From Aliarcobacter vitoriensis (GTDB lineage: Bacteria; Campylobacterota; Campylobacteria; Campylobacterales; Arcobacteraceae), in NCBI RefSeq assembly GCF_003316695.1, contig NZ_PDKB01000002.1, forward strand, positions 122,637 to 186,636: DNA of 64,000 bases, written 5' to 3'. The first letter of the stretch is position 1. The number at the start of each line of letters is the position of its first letter. A program made the translations under genes and the position numbers. Below the pieces are notes generated by a model. The model saw only the letters and a program-made list of their open reading frames with translations, searched no databases and had not been told where the DNA came from. Shown here in pieces: positions 9,304 to 16,910 of this stretch.

Positions 9304-11130
9304 CTAGAAACTAGCCTTTAATCCAATATAAGCTGCTCTTTGGCTTGTTGAATAACCATCAACAATTTGGTAATCTTTGTTAAAAATATTATCAAGTTTT
9401 ACATAAGTCGAGAAATTTTTGCTAATATCATAATCAACGACTGCATTCCAAATTGTGTAGTTTCCAGTCTTTGCACCTTGTTTATTATTAAAGTCATATC
9501 TTTCTCCAATATATTCACCATTTATATTAAAATGAAAATCTTTTAAACCATAATAATCAACTCCAAAACCAACTTTATTTTTTGGTCTTCTTCCAAACTC
9601 TTGTTCATCTTTATTTTTTGCACTAAGTCTTGTATAGTTTAAATTAAGGAAAATATCTTCTGTAATAGAGTTTTTATATGCAAGTTCAATACCTTTAAAT
9701 CTACTCTTTCCTTCTATATTCTTATTTTTCCCATCATATGATCCTGGTCCTGTCCATTCCCAATTTATTAAATTCTCTATTTTTGAATTAAAATAAGTTG
9801 CAGAAAAACCTTTATATTCAACTCCAACATCATAAGATTTTGTTTTTTCTGGTTTTAAATTTATATTTCCACTAGAAGCATCGTACAATTCAAAAGTACT
9901 TGGAATATTATATCCAGTTCCATAGTTTGCACTAATATTTAAATCATCAATAATATATTGTTTAACTCCAACTTTTCCTGTTGTTTTATTTTCAAAATCG
10001 CTATATTTATCATATCTTAAAGATTGAGTGAATATTGTTTTATTATCAAAAAATTTATTTGTATTTGAGATAAAAATTCCTTTATTGTCATAATTTTTAT
10101 CTATATTTGCTTTATTTTCAAACTTTTTATAATCAGCACCTAAAACAAGATTTGAATAGTTATCTAAATAATCTATACTTGTATTTACTCCATACTCTTT
10201 TATAGTACCTTTATATTTAGGAGTATTACTTGTATATTCTCTTTTAATATCTGTATAGTTCGCATATACTTTTGTAAGAGCAATATCATTTTTATTTTCA
10301 TAAGTAAGATTTGCTAAATGAGTTTTTGTTTTTGCTTTATCTGTATTATTTGGATCTGGATTATAAAAAGAATCATTTCCATCAATATCTGTTTTTGTAT
10401 CAATTATTTCATAAGAAATTGATAATCTATTATTTTCATTAAAATGATAACCCAATTTTATATTGGCAGTTGTATTTTCATAGCCATCTTTTTCATACTT
10501 TTTAGCTTCGCTACTTTTGGGTGACATTGCTGAAAAACCATTTGTATCAACTCTTGTTACACCTAATTTTGCATCAAAATTCTTATTTTTATGCGAAATA
10601 TTTGCTTTTGCTATTGTTGTATCATATCTTCCATACTCAATATTAGCACTTCCATATGTTCCATCTTTTGCACTTTTTGTAATAATATTTATAACTCCAG
10701 CACTTGCATCTGCTCCCCAAATACTACTTTGAGCACCTTTTATAACTTCAATTCTTTCAATATCATTTATCATTAAATGTTCGAAGTTTGCTCCATTTCC
10801 ACTTGGGTCATTGTATCTTATACCATCAACTAAAACTAAAGTTTTTTTAGAATCCATTCCTCTTAAAAAAACTGATGTTTGTTGCCCTATTCCACCACTT
10901 TGTGATACTTGAACACCTGCAATAGTTTGTAAAGCTTCAGCAACTGTTTTAAATTTTCTAGCCTCAATATCTTCTGATGTTATAACATCAACATTAGAAG
11001 TAATATCTTTTAATTTTTGCTCTGATTTTGTAGCACTTGTAACAGTTATTGTTTCTAAAGTGTCTGTTGAGTAAAGATTTGTTGCTATAAGTAGCCCAGC
11101 AACCAAGCTTGTAGACATTTTGTTTTTCAT
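9304..11130 (-). CDS. BtuB-like TonB-dependent outer-membrane receptor
   Basis: The 608-aa protein has a signal peptide (first ~22 residues) and a TonB-box-like start, LETITVTSA. A plug domain (about 40-150) carries FLRGMDSKKTLVLVDGIRYND and IERIEVIKGAQSSIWG, and the rest forms a 22-strand barrel ending in Phe (IGLKASF). The length equals BtuB-size receptors. It imports a metal chelate, most likely cobalamin or a similar corrinoid, using TonB energy. It heads the binding protein-ATPase-permease run. I see no cobalamin riboswitch upstream, so B12 remains an inference from similarity. Confidence 0.87.
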   Translation of the reverse strand: MKNKMSTSLVAGLLIATNLYSTDTLETITVTSATKSEQKLKDITSNVDVITSEDIEARKFKTVAEALQTIAGVQVSQSGGIGQQTSVFLRGMDSKKTLVLVDGIRYNDPSGNGANFEHLMINDIERIEVIKGAQSSIWGADASAGVINIITKSAKDGTYGSANIEYGRYDTTIAKANISHKNKNFDAKLGVTRVDTNGFSAMSPKSSEAKKYEKDGYENTTANIKLGYHFNENNRLSISYEIIDTKTDIDGNDSFYNPDPNNTDKAKTKTHLANLTYENKNDIALTKVYANYTDIKREYTSNTPKYKGTIKEYGVNTSIDYLDNYSNLVLGADYKKFENKANIDKNYDNKGIFISNTNKFFDNKTIFTQSLRYDKYSDFENKTTGKVGVKQYIIDDLNISANYGTGYNIPSTFELYDASSGNINLKPEKTKSYDVGVEYKGFSATYFNSKIENLINWEWTGPGSYDGKNKNIEGKSRFKGIELAYKNSITEDIFLNLNYTRLSAKNKDEQEFGRRPKNKVGFGVDYYGLKDFHFNINGEYIGERYDFNNKQGAKTGNYTIWNAVVDYDISKNFSTYVKLDNIFNKDYQIVDGYSTSQRAAYIGLKASF

Positions 11131-11144
11131 TTTTCTTCCTATTT

Positions 11145-11327
11145 TTATATATTGTTTGTTGAATAAAGTTTTATTGGTTTTAGTTGTTTTTCTAATAACT
11201 CTTTAGTTATTTTTGGTATTTTAGACAAAACCGAGTCTATTTTACAGCAACTACTTAAGAGTTTTCTACTTACAGTTGCAAATAAAATCCCAAAAAAACT
11301 AAAATATTTTTTTGTATTCTTAACCAT
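11145..11327 (-). CDS. Small unknown protein with a Cys-Cys pair (60 aa)
   Basis: I do not recognise this 60-aa product. Its reality is supported by an almost perfect ribosome-binding site (AAGGAGG five bases before the ATG) and by its position between the SafE-like gene (27 nt upstream) and the TonB receptor (14 nt downstream) on the same strand. The N-terminal half is basic then hydrophobic (KKYFSFFGILFATVS), followed by LLSSCCKIDSVLSKIPK. The Cys-Cys pair could bind metal or be redox-active. It may be a small membrane-attached accessory of the uptake operon. No function is assigned. Confidence 0.6.
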   Translation of the reverse strand: MVKNTKKYFSFFGILFATVSRKLLSSCCKIDSVLSKIPKITKELLEKQLKPIKLYSTNNI

Positions 11328-11354
11328 TTTTTCCTCCTTTATAAAATTTTTATA

Positions 11355-12101
11355 TTAATGATGTTGTATATTGTGATTTTTATCTTCACTTATATTCATA
11401 TGATTAATCATTGTAGAATCTGGATTTACAATAAATATAAATCCCTTATACATAGTAAAAAGTCCAAAAACTATTACTAAAATAGAAGCTAGTTTCATAA
11501 AAATATTTCTTAAATTTGATTGTTTAAAAATTCCTACAAAAAATCCTAATACAAATAGTGCAGGAATAGTACAAAGCCCAAATATAAACATTATAAAAGC
11601 ACCTTGTAAAGCACTAGCCGTACTAGCAGCCATTATTGCAAAAACATATACAAATCCACATGGTAAAAATCCATTCAATATTCCTACAAAATAAAAACTA
11701 AAAAATGAATCACTAGATATTACTTTTCTAAATATTTTTTGATAAGTTACAGATTTTGAAAAAGAGTGTTCGATTTTTGTCAAGAATTTTAATTTTCCTA
11801 AAAGAGAAAATCCTACAATGACAAGTAAAATTCCTGTTAAAAAAAATAAAAAACCTTTTGTTATAGAAGAAAAAGCTACAATTGAACCTAAAAATCCAAA
11901 AATAGCACCTAAAAAACTATAAGATGTAACTCTTCCAAATCCATACATTAAATGTGCAATAATTTGTCTTACTTTTGTATAATCATCTTTTATTTTAGAG
12001 CTTGAATATGCTACTACTATTCCACCACACATTCCAATACAATGTCCGAAAGAACCTAAAAGTGCAATGCCAATAATAGATATTAAGCTAAATGTTTCCA
12101 T
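11355..12101 (-). CDS. SafE/TauE-like (DsbD_2-type) membrane protein, possible metal transport
   Basis: The 248-aa protein has about six membrane helices and the family motif GHCIGMCGGIV near residue 20, plus GFLPCGFVYV in the second half. Proteins of the DsbD_2/UreH-like family (often labelled sulfite exporter TauE/SafE) are linked to metal or electron transfer. The extra C-terminus is His-rich (MINHMNISEDKNHNIQHH), which suggests metal binding. It is the first gene of a minus-strand series leading into the BtuB-like receptor. A structured RNA ending in a terminator lies in its upstream region, so its expression may depend on read-through. Confidence 0.78.
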   Translation of the reverse strand: METFSLISIIGIALLGSFGHCIGMCGGIVVAYSSSKIKDDYTKVRQIIAHLMYGFGRVTSYSFLGAIFGFLGSIVAFSSITKGFLFFLTGILLVIVGFSLLGKLKFLTKIEHSFSKSVTYQKIFRKVISSDSFFSFYFVGILNGFLPCGFVYVFAIMAASTASALQGAFIMFIFGLCTIPALFVLGFFVGIFKQSNLRNIFMKLASILVIVFGLFTMYKGFIFIVNPDSTMINHMNISEDKNHNIQHH

Positions 12102-12154
12102 ATATAAGCCCTTAGAAATTTAAAAATAATCTGTGATTATATAGATTTTGGCAT

Positions 12155-12189
12155 AAAAAAAGGCTTTACAGAGGGAAAACTGTAAAGCC
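12155..12189 (-). terminator. Strong intrinsic terminator (10-bp stem, 7 U)
   Basis: Perfect 10-bp inverted repeat GGCTTTACAG / CTGTAAAGCC with an 8-nt loop, followed on the minus strand by seven T residues. No minus-strand coding gene ends upstream of it, so it must end a non-coding transcript or act within the leader of the gene at 12101. Confidence 0.8.
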
Positions 12190-12279
12190 CGATATATTAT
12201 TCAATTCATTTCAAAAAAAGTATAGGATACTAAAAAACATTGTATTTAGTAGTAGGAGGATTCAATACAAATATCCTAT
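12155..12279 (-). ncRNA. Candidate small RNA with C/U-rich loops and intrinsic terminator
   Basis: On the minus strand a TATAAT box (12291-12286) is followed seven bases later by a sequence that folds at once. An outer 8-bp stem pairs 12272-12279 with 12222-12229. An inner 7-bp stem pairs 12264-12270 with 12240-12246 and presents a loop containing CCUCCUACUACU. A single-stranded A/U stretch then leads to a perfect 10-bp stem (12180-12189 with 12162-12171) with loop UUUUCCCU and seven U residues at 12161-12155. This is the layout of a roughly 125-nt stand-alone sRNA. It could instead be an attenuating leader of the SafE-like gene, whose ATG is at 12101. C/U-rich terminator loops target G-rich leaders in the Helicobacter sRNA RepG; similarity to it is only structural. 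Confidence 0.6.
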
Positions 12280-12285
12280 GAAAGA

Positions 12286-12291
12286 ATTATA
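12286..12291 (-). promoter_or_regulatory. -10 box of the candidate sRNA
   Basis: A perfect TATAAT on the minus strand, seven bases before the first paired base of the RNA at 12279, in A/T-rich surroundings without a clear -35 element, as is usual for sigma-70 promoters of Campylobacterota. Confidence 0.55.
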
Positions 12292-12405
12292 ATACCTCTA
12301 ATATTAAAATAAGATAAAATTTGTCCTATTTTGAAAAAAATGTTTTAACTTTCTGTTTATCATATAAATATTATAATGTTTTATTAAATATTTTAGGAAA
12401 ATTTT

Positions 12406-13032
12406 ATGAAGTTAATAATTTTTGATATGGATGGAACACTTTTAGATAGTGGTTATTCTATTGCTAATACAGTGAATTATGTAAGAGAAAATTTGGGGTT
12501 TGAACCAATGCATAAAAATTATATTTTAGAAAATGTAAATGATCCAAACATAAATAGTGCAGAATTTTTTTATGGAACAAAAGAGTTTACAAAACATCAA
12601 GAAGAGCTTTTTAAAGATTATTATAACAAAAACTGTTTGACTGATTTAGTATTATATGACGGAATTAAAAATCTTTTAGACAATCTAAAAGGTGAGTTTA
12701 AATTTGCAGTTGCTACAAATGCAAATTCAGTTTATGCAAATAAAATGCTAAATCATCTTGAAATAAATCACTATTTTTCATCTATTTTGGGTTACAACGA
12801 TGTAGAAAAACCAAAACCAAATCCAGATATGATAAATAAAATTTTAGATATACATAATATCAAAAAAGAAAATGCACAGTTGGTTGGTGATTCAAAAAAA
12901 GATATTATGGCTGCAAACAATGCTGGAGTTGATTCTATACTAGTAAATTGGGGATTTTCTAATTATGTAGATGAAGCTATTGAAACAGTTTATGAACTAG
13001 AAAATAGAATAAAAGCTAAATTTTTTAAATAG
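12406..13032 (+). CDS. HAD-family hydrolase, phosphoglycolate-phosphatase-like
   Basis: The 208-aa protein has the HAD motifs: FDMDGTLLDSG at residue 5 (nucleophile and acid/base aspartates), a TNANS motif II near 105 and motif IV GDSKKDIMAANNAG with the metal-binding aspartates. An alpha-helical C1 cap lies between motifs I and II, as in Gph/PgmB-type enzymes acting on small phosphorylated metabolites. The substrate is not evident. The start has an AGGA ribosome-binding site. Its 3' end overlaps the convergent pseudouridine synthase gene by 8 nt. Confidence 0.88.
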   Translation: MKLIIFDMDGTLLDSGYSIANTVNYVRENLGFEPMHKNYILENVNDPNINSAEFFYGTKEFTKHQEELFKDYYNKNCLTDLVLYDGIKNLLDNLKGEFKFAVATNANSVYANKMLNHLEINHYFSSILGYNDVEKPKPNPDMINKILDIHNIKKENAQLVGDSKKDIMAANNAGVDSILVNWGFSNYVDEAIETVYELENRIKAKFFK

Positions 13033-13699
13033 AAATTAGCTTGTATTCACCCTCTTTTAAATCATCAACTTTAAAATCATAAAAACTTACCCTATGTAGC
13101 TTTAAAACTTTATTTCCTACATAAGCAAACATTCTTTTTACTTGATGATATTTACCTTCTACTATTTCTAATCTTGCTAAATTTGGATTTACAATATCTA
13201 ATTTTGCTGGTTTAAGTGCTTTTTCTTCACCTTTTAAAATCATCTCTCCACTTGAAAATATATCTATAATATCTTGAGTTAAAGGTTTTTCTAAATTTGC
13301 TTCATATATTTTTGGAACACTATTTTTAGGGCTTGATAGTTTATGATTTAATTCTCCATCATCGGTTAATAAAATAGCTCCTGTTGTATCAATATCCAAT
13401 CTTCCAATAGTTGATATTTTTGGGTTTCTGTTTTGCCATCTTTGTGGTAAAAGTGAATATATCAATTTTCCAGCATCATTATGAGAACAAATATATCCAT
13501 CTGGTTTATGAAGTAAAATAAGCAATTTTTCATCATCTAATTTTTCACCATTTACACTGATTTCACTATGATTTGCTTTTATTGAAGTATTAAAAACCCT
13601 ACTTTGGTTTATACAAACATCATTCATTTTTAAAAACTTTTTTGCTTCACTTCTTGAACAATAACCCAAACTTGATAAATATGCATCTATTCTTTTCAT
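13025..13699 (-). CDS. RsuA/RluB-family pseudouridine synthase
   Basis: The 224-aa protein begins with an S4 RNA-binding domain (RIDAYLSSLGYCSRSEAKKFL, residues 3-60). The catalytic domain carries the family motif GRLDIDTTGAILLT, whose first aspartate is the catalytic residue, and the KRMF/GNKVLKLHRVSF ending of the RsuA family. It isomerises a uridine in ribosomal RNA (16S for RsuA; 23S for RluB, RluE and RluF). The exact site cannot be decided from sequence alone. It is divergent from aat with a 51-nt gap. Confidence 0.9.
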   Translation of the reverse strand: MKRIDAYLSSLGYCSRSEAKKFLKMNDVCINQSRVFNTSIKANHSEISVNGEKLDDEKLLILLHKPDGYICSHNDAGKLIYSLLPQRWQNRNPKISTIGRLDIDTTGAILLTDDGELNHKLSSPKNSVPKIYEANLEKPLTQDIIDIFSSGEMILKGEEKALKPAKLDIVNPNLARLEIVEGKYHQVKRMFAYVGNKVLKLHRVSFYDFKVDDLKEGEYKLISI

Positions 13700-13750
13700 A
13701 ACTTTTCCTTTAAAATTTGGATATTAGCATTATTGATATAAAATACAAAT

Positions 13751-14416
13751 ATGAAACTACTAGATAAAAAACATAAAATTTGGCTTTTAGATGAAAATAA
13801 CTTTGATTTTCCAACTTTAGATATGATGAATGATGATTTAGTTGCTATTGGTGGAGATTTTCATCCTCAAAGAGTTATAAATGCTTATGAAAATGGCTTA
13901 TTCCCTTGGTTTATAGATGATTATGGATATATAAACTGGTATAGCCCAAATAAAAGAATGGTTCTATATCCAAATGATATGAAAGTGTCGAAAAGTCTTA
14001 AAAAGTCGATACTAAATAAAGGTTTTGTAGTAAAATCAAATGAAAATTTTGAAAAAGTTATAAACTATTGTGCTAAAGTAAAAAGAAAGCATGAAGATAC
14101 TTCTTGGATAGATGATAACTTTATTAAAACCTATACAAACTTACATAAACTAGGTATTGCTTTCTCAATTGAAACATATTTAGATAATGAACTTGTAGGT
14201 GGACTTTATGGACTTTTGATAAATGATATATTTTGTGGTGAAAGTATGTTTTCTCTTGTAAGTGATGCTTCAAAAGTAGCTTTTTATCATCTTTGCCAAC
14301 AAGCGCAACAAAATGGTATAAAAATGATAGATTGTCAAGTTTATAATCCTCATTTAAAAAGTCTTGGAGCTTATGAGATAAGTCGTAAAGAGTATTTTAA
14401 GATTTTAAAATCTTAA
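13751..14416 (+). CDS. aat: Leucyl/phenylalanyl-tRNA-protein transferase
   Basis: The 221-aa enzyme attaches Leu or Phe from aminoacyl-tRNA to N-terminal Arg or Lys of proteins and marks them for ClpAP (N-end rule). Conserved blocks are DLVAIGGDF, ENGLFPWF, WYSPNKRMVLYP, SIETYLDNELVGGLYG and GESMFS, with DCQVYNPHLKSLGA near the end. The length is typical. It overlaps the convergent DCC-family gene by 4 nt. Confidence 0.95.
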   Translation: MKLLDKKHKIWLLDENNFDFPTLDMMNDDLVAIGGDFHPQRVINAYENGLFPWFIDDYGYINWYSPNKRMVLYPNDMKVSKSLKKSILNKGFVVKSNENFEKVINYCAKVKRKHEDTSWIDDNFIKTYTNLHKLGIAFSIETYLDNELVGGLYGLLINDIFCGESMFSLVSDASKVAFYHLCQQAQQNGIKMIDCQVYNPHLKSLGAYEISRKEYFKILKS

Positions 14417-14772
14417 ATATTTGATTTTTTACCGATTAAAATAAGTGATATTTTTCTCAATAAAAATAGTATTTTATATAATATTTTTGAAAAAATATTG
14501 TCATATTTGAAGAAAAAATGCAATTTTCCTAAAATTGTATTTTTATTTACGATACTATTTATAAATTCTAAAGCTTTTGAACCTTGATACACTTTATCGT
14601 TAGAAATCACTATAAATCCATCATTTATATCAAAATTTGTATCATTTCTTTCTTCTCTTGCATTTTTTAATATAAGTTCATATTTATCTTTTAATTTCAA
14701 AAAATTTACATAATTGTCACAAAATGGGCAGTCTTTATCATAATATATAACTATTTTATCTTTTTTTATCAT
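14413..14772 (-). CDS. DCC-family thiol-disulfide oxidoreductase-like protein (DUF393)
   Basis: The 119-aa protein opens with KIVIYYDKDCPFCDNYVNFLK, the DxxCPxC signature of the DCC family, a thioredoxin-fold group of unknown substrate. A strand-rich middle leads to a hydrophobic C-terminal helix (about 95-115) that could sit on the membrane. The residue pattern supports a redox-active CxxC. It is divergent from the Sel1 gene (start codons about 58 nt apart). No partner in the neighbourhood suggests a specific role. Confidence 0.8.
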   Translation of the reverse strand: MIKKDKIVIYYDKDCPFCDNYVNFLKLKDKYELILKNAREERNDTNFDINDGFIVISNDKVYQGSKALEFINSIVNKNTILGKLHFFFKYDNIFSKILYKILFLLRKISLILIGKKSNI

Positions 14773-14830
14773 TATAATCTTTCAAATTTTATTGTATAAT
14801 CCCAGCAAAATCTCAACAAAAAGGATATTT

Positions 14831-15364
14831 ATGAAAAAAATTATAGCATTTGTGTTATTAATCAGTTTAAATATTTTTGCTAATGATATTGATAAAGCTG
14901 ATGAAGCTTATGAAAAGCAAGATTATAAAACAGCTATTGAATACTACATAAAAGCGACAAATAGTACAGATTTGGTTACAAAACTTGATGCAATGAATCA
15001 ATTAGGATTTATATACGATAATGTACAAGTTCACCAAGGTATAACTCCAAATTTAAAATTAGCTTATGAATGGTATAAAAAATGTGCCGATTTAGATGAT
15101 GCACAATGCCAATTTAACATAGGTAGTATGTATGATGAAGGTCATGGAGTCGAACAAAACTATTCAATAGCAATGAATTGGTATTTAAAAGCAGCTGAAC
15201 AAGATTTTATTGATGCACTTTATAATATAGGTTTAGTGTATGAAGTAGGAAAAGGAACTAGAAAAGATATTCCTGAAGCTATAAAATGGTACTCAAAAGC
15301 TGCAGCTTTAGGTGATGTTGAATCTGCACAACTGGTAAATGATTTAAAAGCTACTTTAAAATAA
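14831..15364 (+). CDS. Secreted Sel1-repeat (TPR-like) protein
   Basis: The 177-aa protein has a signal peptide (KKIIAFVLLISLNIFA) followed by helical repeats. Classic Sel1 units such as AQCQFNIGSMYDEGHGVEQN and ALYNIGLVYEVGKGTRKD each end with AIKWYxKAA. Such proteins act as periplasmic or surface scaffolds, and a few are beta-lactamase-like (Hcp) in Helicobacter, but this one lacks the regular Cys pairs of Hcp proteins. I use the ATG at 14831 (AAGGA 6-7 nt upstream) instead of the in-frame TTG at 14792, since it yields the signal peptide directly. Confidence 0.85.
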   Translation: MKKIIAFVLLISLNIFANDIDKADEAYEKQDYKTAIEYYIKATNSTDLVTKLDAMNQLGFIYDNVQVHQGITPNLKLAYEWYKKCADLDDAQCQFNIGSMYDEGHGVEQNYSIAMNWYLKAAEQDFIDALYNIGLVYEVGKGTRKDIPEAIKWYSKAAALGDVESAQLVNDLKATLK

Positions 15365-15407
15365 AAAATATTAAAAAAAATAGTATCAAACTTTAAGTTA
15401 TTAATCA

Positions 15408-15434
15408 AAATAGTGGATTATAAATCCACTATTT
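15408..15434. terminator. Bidirectional terminator between Sel1 and NfeD genes
   Basis: Perfect 12-bp inverted repeat (AAATAGTGGATT / AATCCACTATTT) with a 3-nt centre between convergent genes; its edge reaches the NfeD stop codon. Confidence 0.7.
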
Positions 15435-15876
15435 ATGATATCTTTTCTATAAAAGCAAAATTATTCTTTACTTTTAAAACTTTTATTTTTTCTCCATCTT
15501 TCAAAGTTTTATCATCAAAATTTGGTTCAAGTTCCCAAAATGTACCTTTGAAAAATATCTTTCCTTGCTTAAACTCTCCAAAACCACTCTCATCAAAAAA
15601 ATTGTCTTTTACTTCTCTTTGTGACTTTGAAAATCTAGCTAAAAGTTTTTTTCTAAATAAAAATAGAAAAATCAAAGACAAAATAGAAACTAATGCTATT
15701 TGCCAAATAGCACTTTCAAATGGATAAAAAAAGCTTAAAATTCCAACTATTATAAATCCTAAACCAAACCAGATAACTACAAAAGAGTATAAAAATATCT
15801 CTAAAGTGATTAAAGCAATAGCTATTGCAAAAAGTATATAAAAGTCAAATGCACTAAGAGTTATTAGTGTTTGCAT
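15433..15876 (-). CDS. NfeD-family membrane protein
   Basis: The 147-aa protein has three or four membrane helices in its first ~75 residues and a C-terminal OB-fold domain (about 90-147) with GKIFFKGTFWELEP and DGEKIKVLKV. This is the short NfeD form without a protease domain. NfeD proteins accompany SPFH/stomatin partners in membrane microdomains. The partner is the gene just upstream, which overlaps it by 23 nt. The start has an AAGGA site inside the upstream gene, so expression is coupled. Confidence 0.9.
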   Translation of the reverse strand: MQTLITLSAFDFYILFAIAIALITLEIFLYSFVVIWFGLGFIIVGILSFFYPFESAIWQIALVSILSLIFLFLFRKKLLARFSKSQREVKDNFFDESGFGEFKQGKIFFKGTFWELEPNFDDKTLKDGEKIKVLKVKNNFAFIEKIS

Positions 15877-16783
15877 TGCTTATTCCTTTGAAAAATGAAT
15901 CTCCTAAAACAGATGTTGAACCAATCATAGAAGTTACATCATAAGGCAAAATCATCTTATCTGTTGAGTTACTTTCAGCCAAAGCTTTAAATGCAGCAAC
16001 TCTATCTTTTGCCAATAAAAATTCTGCTGCTTTTTCATTTTCACTCATTGATATATTTATCAATCTCATAGCTTCTTGCTGACCAGCTGCCACTTTTTCT
16101 TGCTCATATTTTTTTGCATCTGCCATTCTTTCTATTGCTTCTGCTTTTAAAATTTCACTTTGTTTATATGCTTCTGCTTCTCTTATTTGTGCTTCTTTTT
16201 GTGCTTCGGCTCTTGTTTGAATAGCTCTTTTTTCTCTTTCAGCTTCCATTTGCATATTCATAGCCTTTTCAATCGATGGAGGAACTGAAATATCAGCTAT
16301 TTCAACTCTTGTTACTTTTATTCCCCAGTTTGATGCTGCACTTCCTAGTTCTGTTTGAAGTTTTGCATTTAATGTTTCTCTATTTGACAAAGTATCATCT
16401 AAATCCATTCCACCAATTTCTGCTCTTAAAGTTGTCATAGCAAGATTTGCAATTGCATGTTTAAAGTTCATAACATTGTAAGTTGCCTGAACAGCATCAT
16501 CAACTTTACAAAAAACTATTCCATCAATAGATATATTTACATTATCTTTTGTAATAACGGATTGTCTTTCTATATCTACAAGTTGTTCTCTTGAAGTCAA
16601 TGTTATTCTTACTTTATCTACAACAGGGATTATCAGGTGAAATCCACCGTGTAAAACCTTGTGAAATTTTCCAAGTCTTTCAACAACATATAAATCTGCT
16701 TGAGATACTATTTTTACACCTTTTGATATTATTACTATCGCAAAAAATATTATTGTAATAGCAAATATTATGCTCTCTTCCAT
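15854..16783 (-). CDS. SPFH/stomatin-like protein (QmcA type)
   Basis: The 309-aa protein has one N-terminal membrane helix (about 4-22) and a band-7/SPFH domain (about 25-190) with VVERLGKFHKVLHGGFHLIIP. A long Ala/Glu/Lys/Gln-rich coiled coil (about 190-250) follows. Proteins of this type form large ring assemblies at the inner membrane and modulate membrane proteases. The overlapping NfeD gene downstream makes the usual SPFH-NfeD pair. It may be distinguished from HflK/HflC by the single-gene arrangement and the RLGKFHKVL start. Confidence 0.92.
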   Translation of the reverse strand: MEESIIFAITIIFFAIVIISKGVKIVSQADLYVVERLGKFHKVLHGGFHLIIPVVDKVRITLTSREQLVDIERQSVITKDNVNISIDGIVFCKVDDAVQATYNVMNFKHAIANLAMTTLRAEIGGMDLDDTLSNRETLNAKLQTELGSAASNWGIKVTRVEIADISVPPSIEKAMNMQMEAEREKRAIQTRAEAQKEAQIREAEAYKQSEILKAEAIERMADAKKYEQEKVAAGQQEAMRLINISMSENEKAAEFLLAKDRVAAFKALAESNSTDKMILPYDVTSMIGSTSVLGDSFFKGISNANTNNS

Positions 16784-16910
16784 TTTTAGCCCTTTTTTAT
16801 AAATTTATATATTATAGTTTACTAAGAATTAAAAATAGTTTTTATTATAAATTTATAGATAATTAACACTTATTTGAAATAATTTTACAAATTTCAAAAA
16901 AAGGAAAATT

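Noticed and set aside
12102..12405. Cobalamin riboswitch ahead of the BtuB-like operon
   Set aside because: The conserved B12-box core (GCCACTG) is absent and the structured RNA there is too short.
15413..15727. 104-codon plus-strand frame
   Set aside because: Antisense to the NfeD gene and rich in Phe/Ser/Pro like other shadows.
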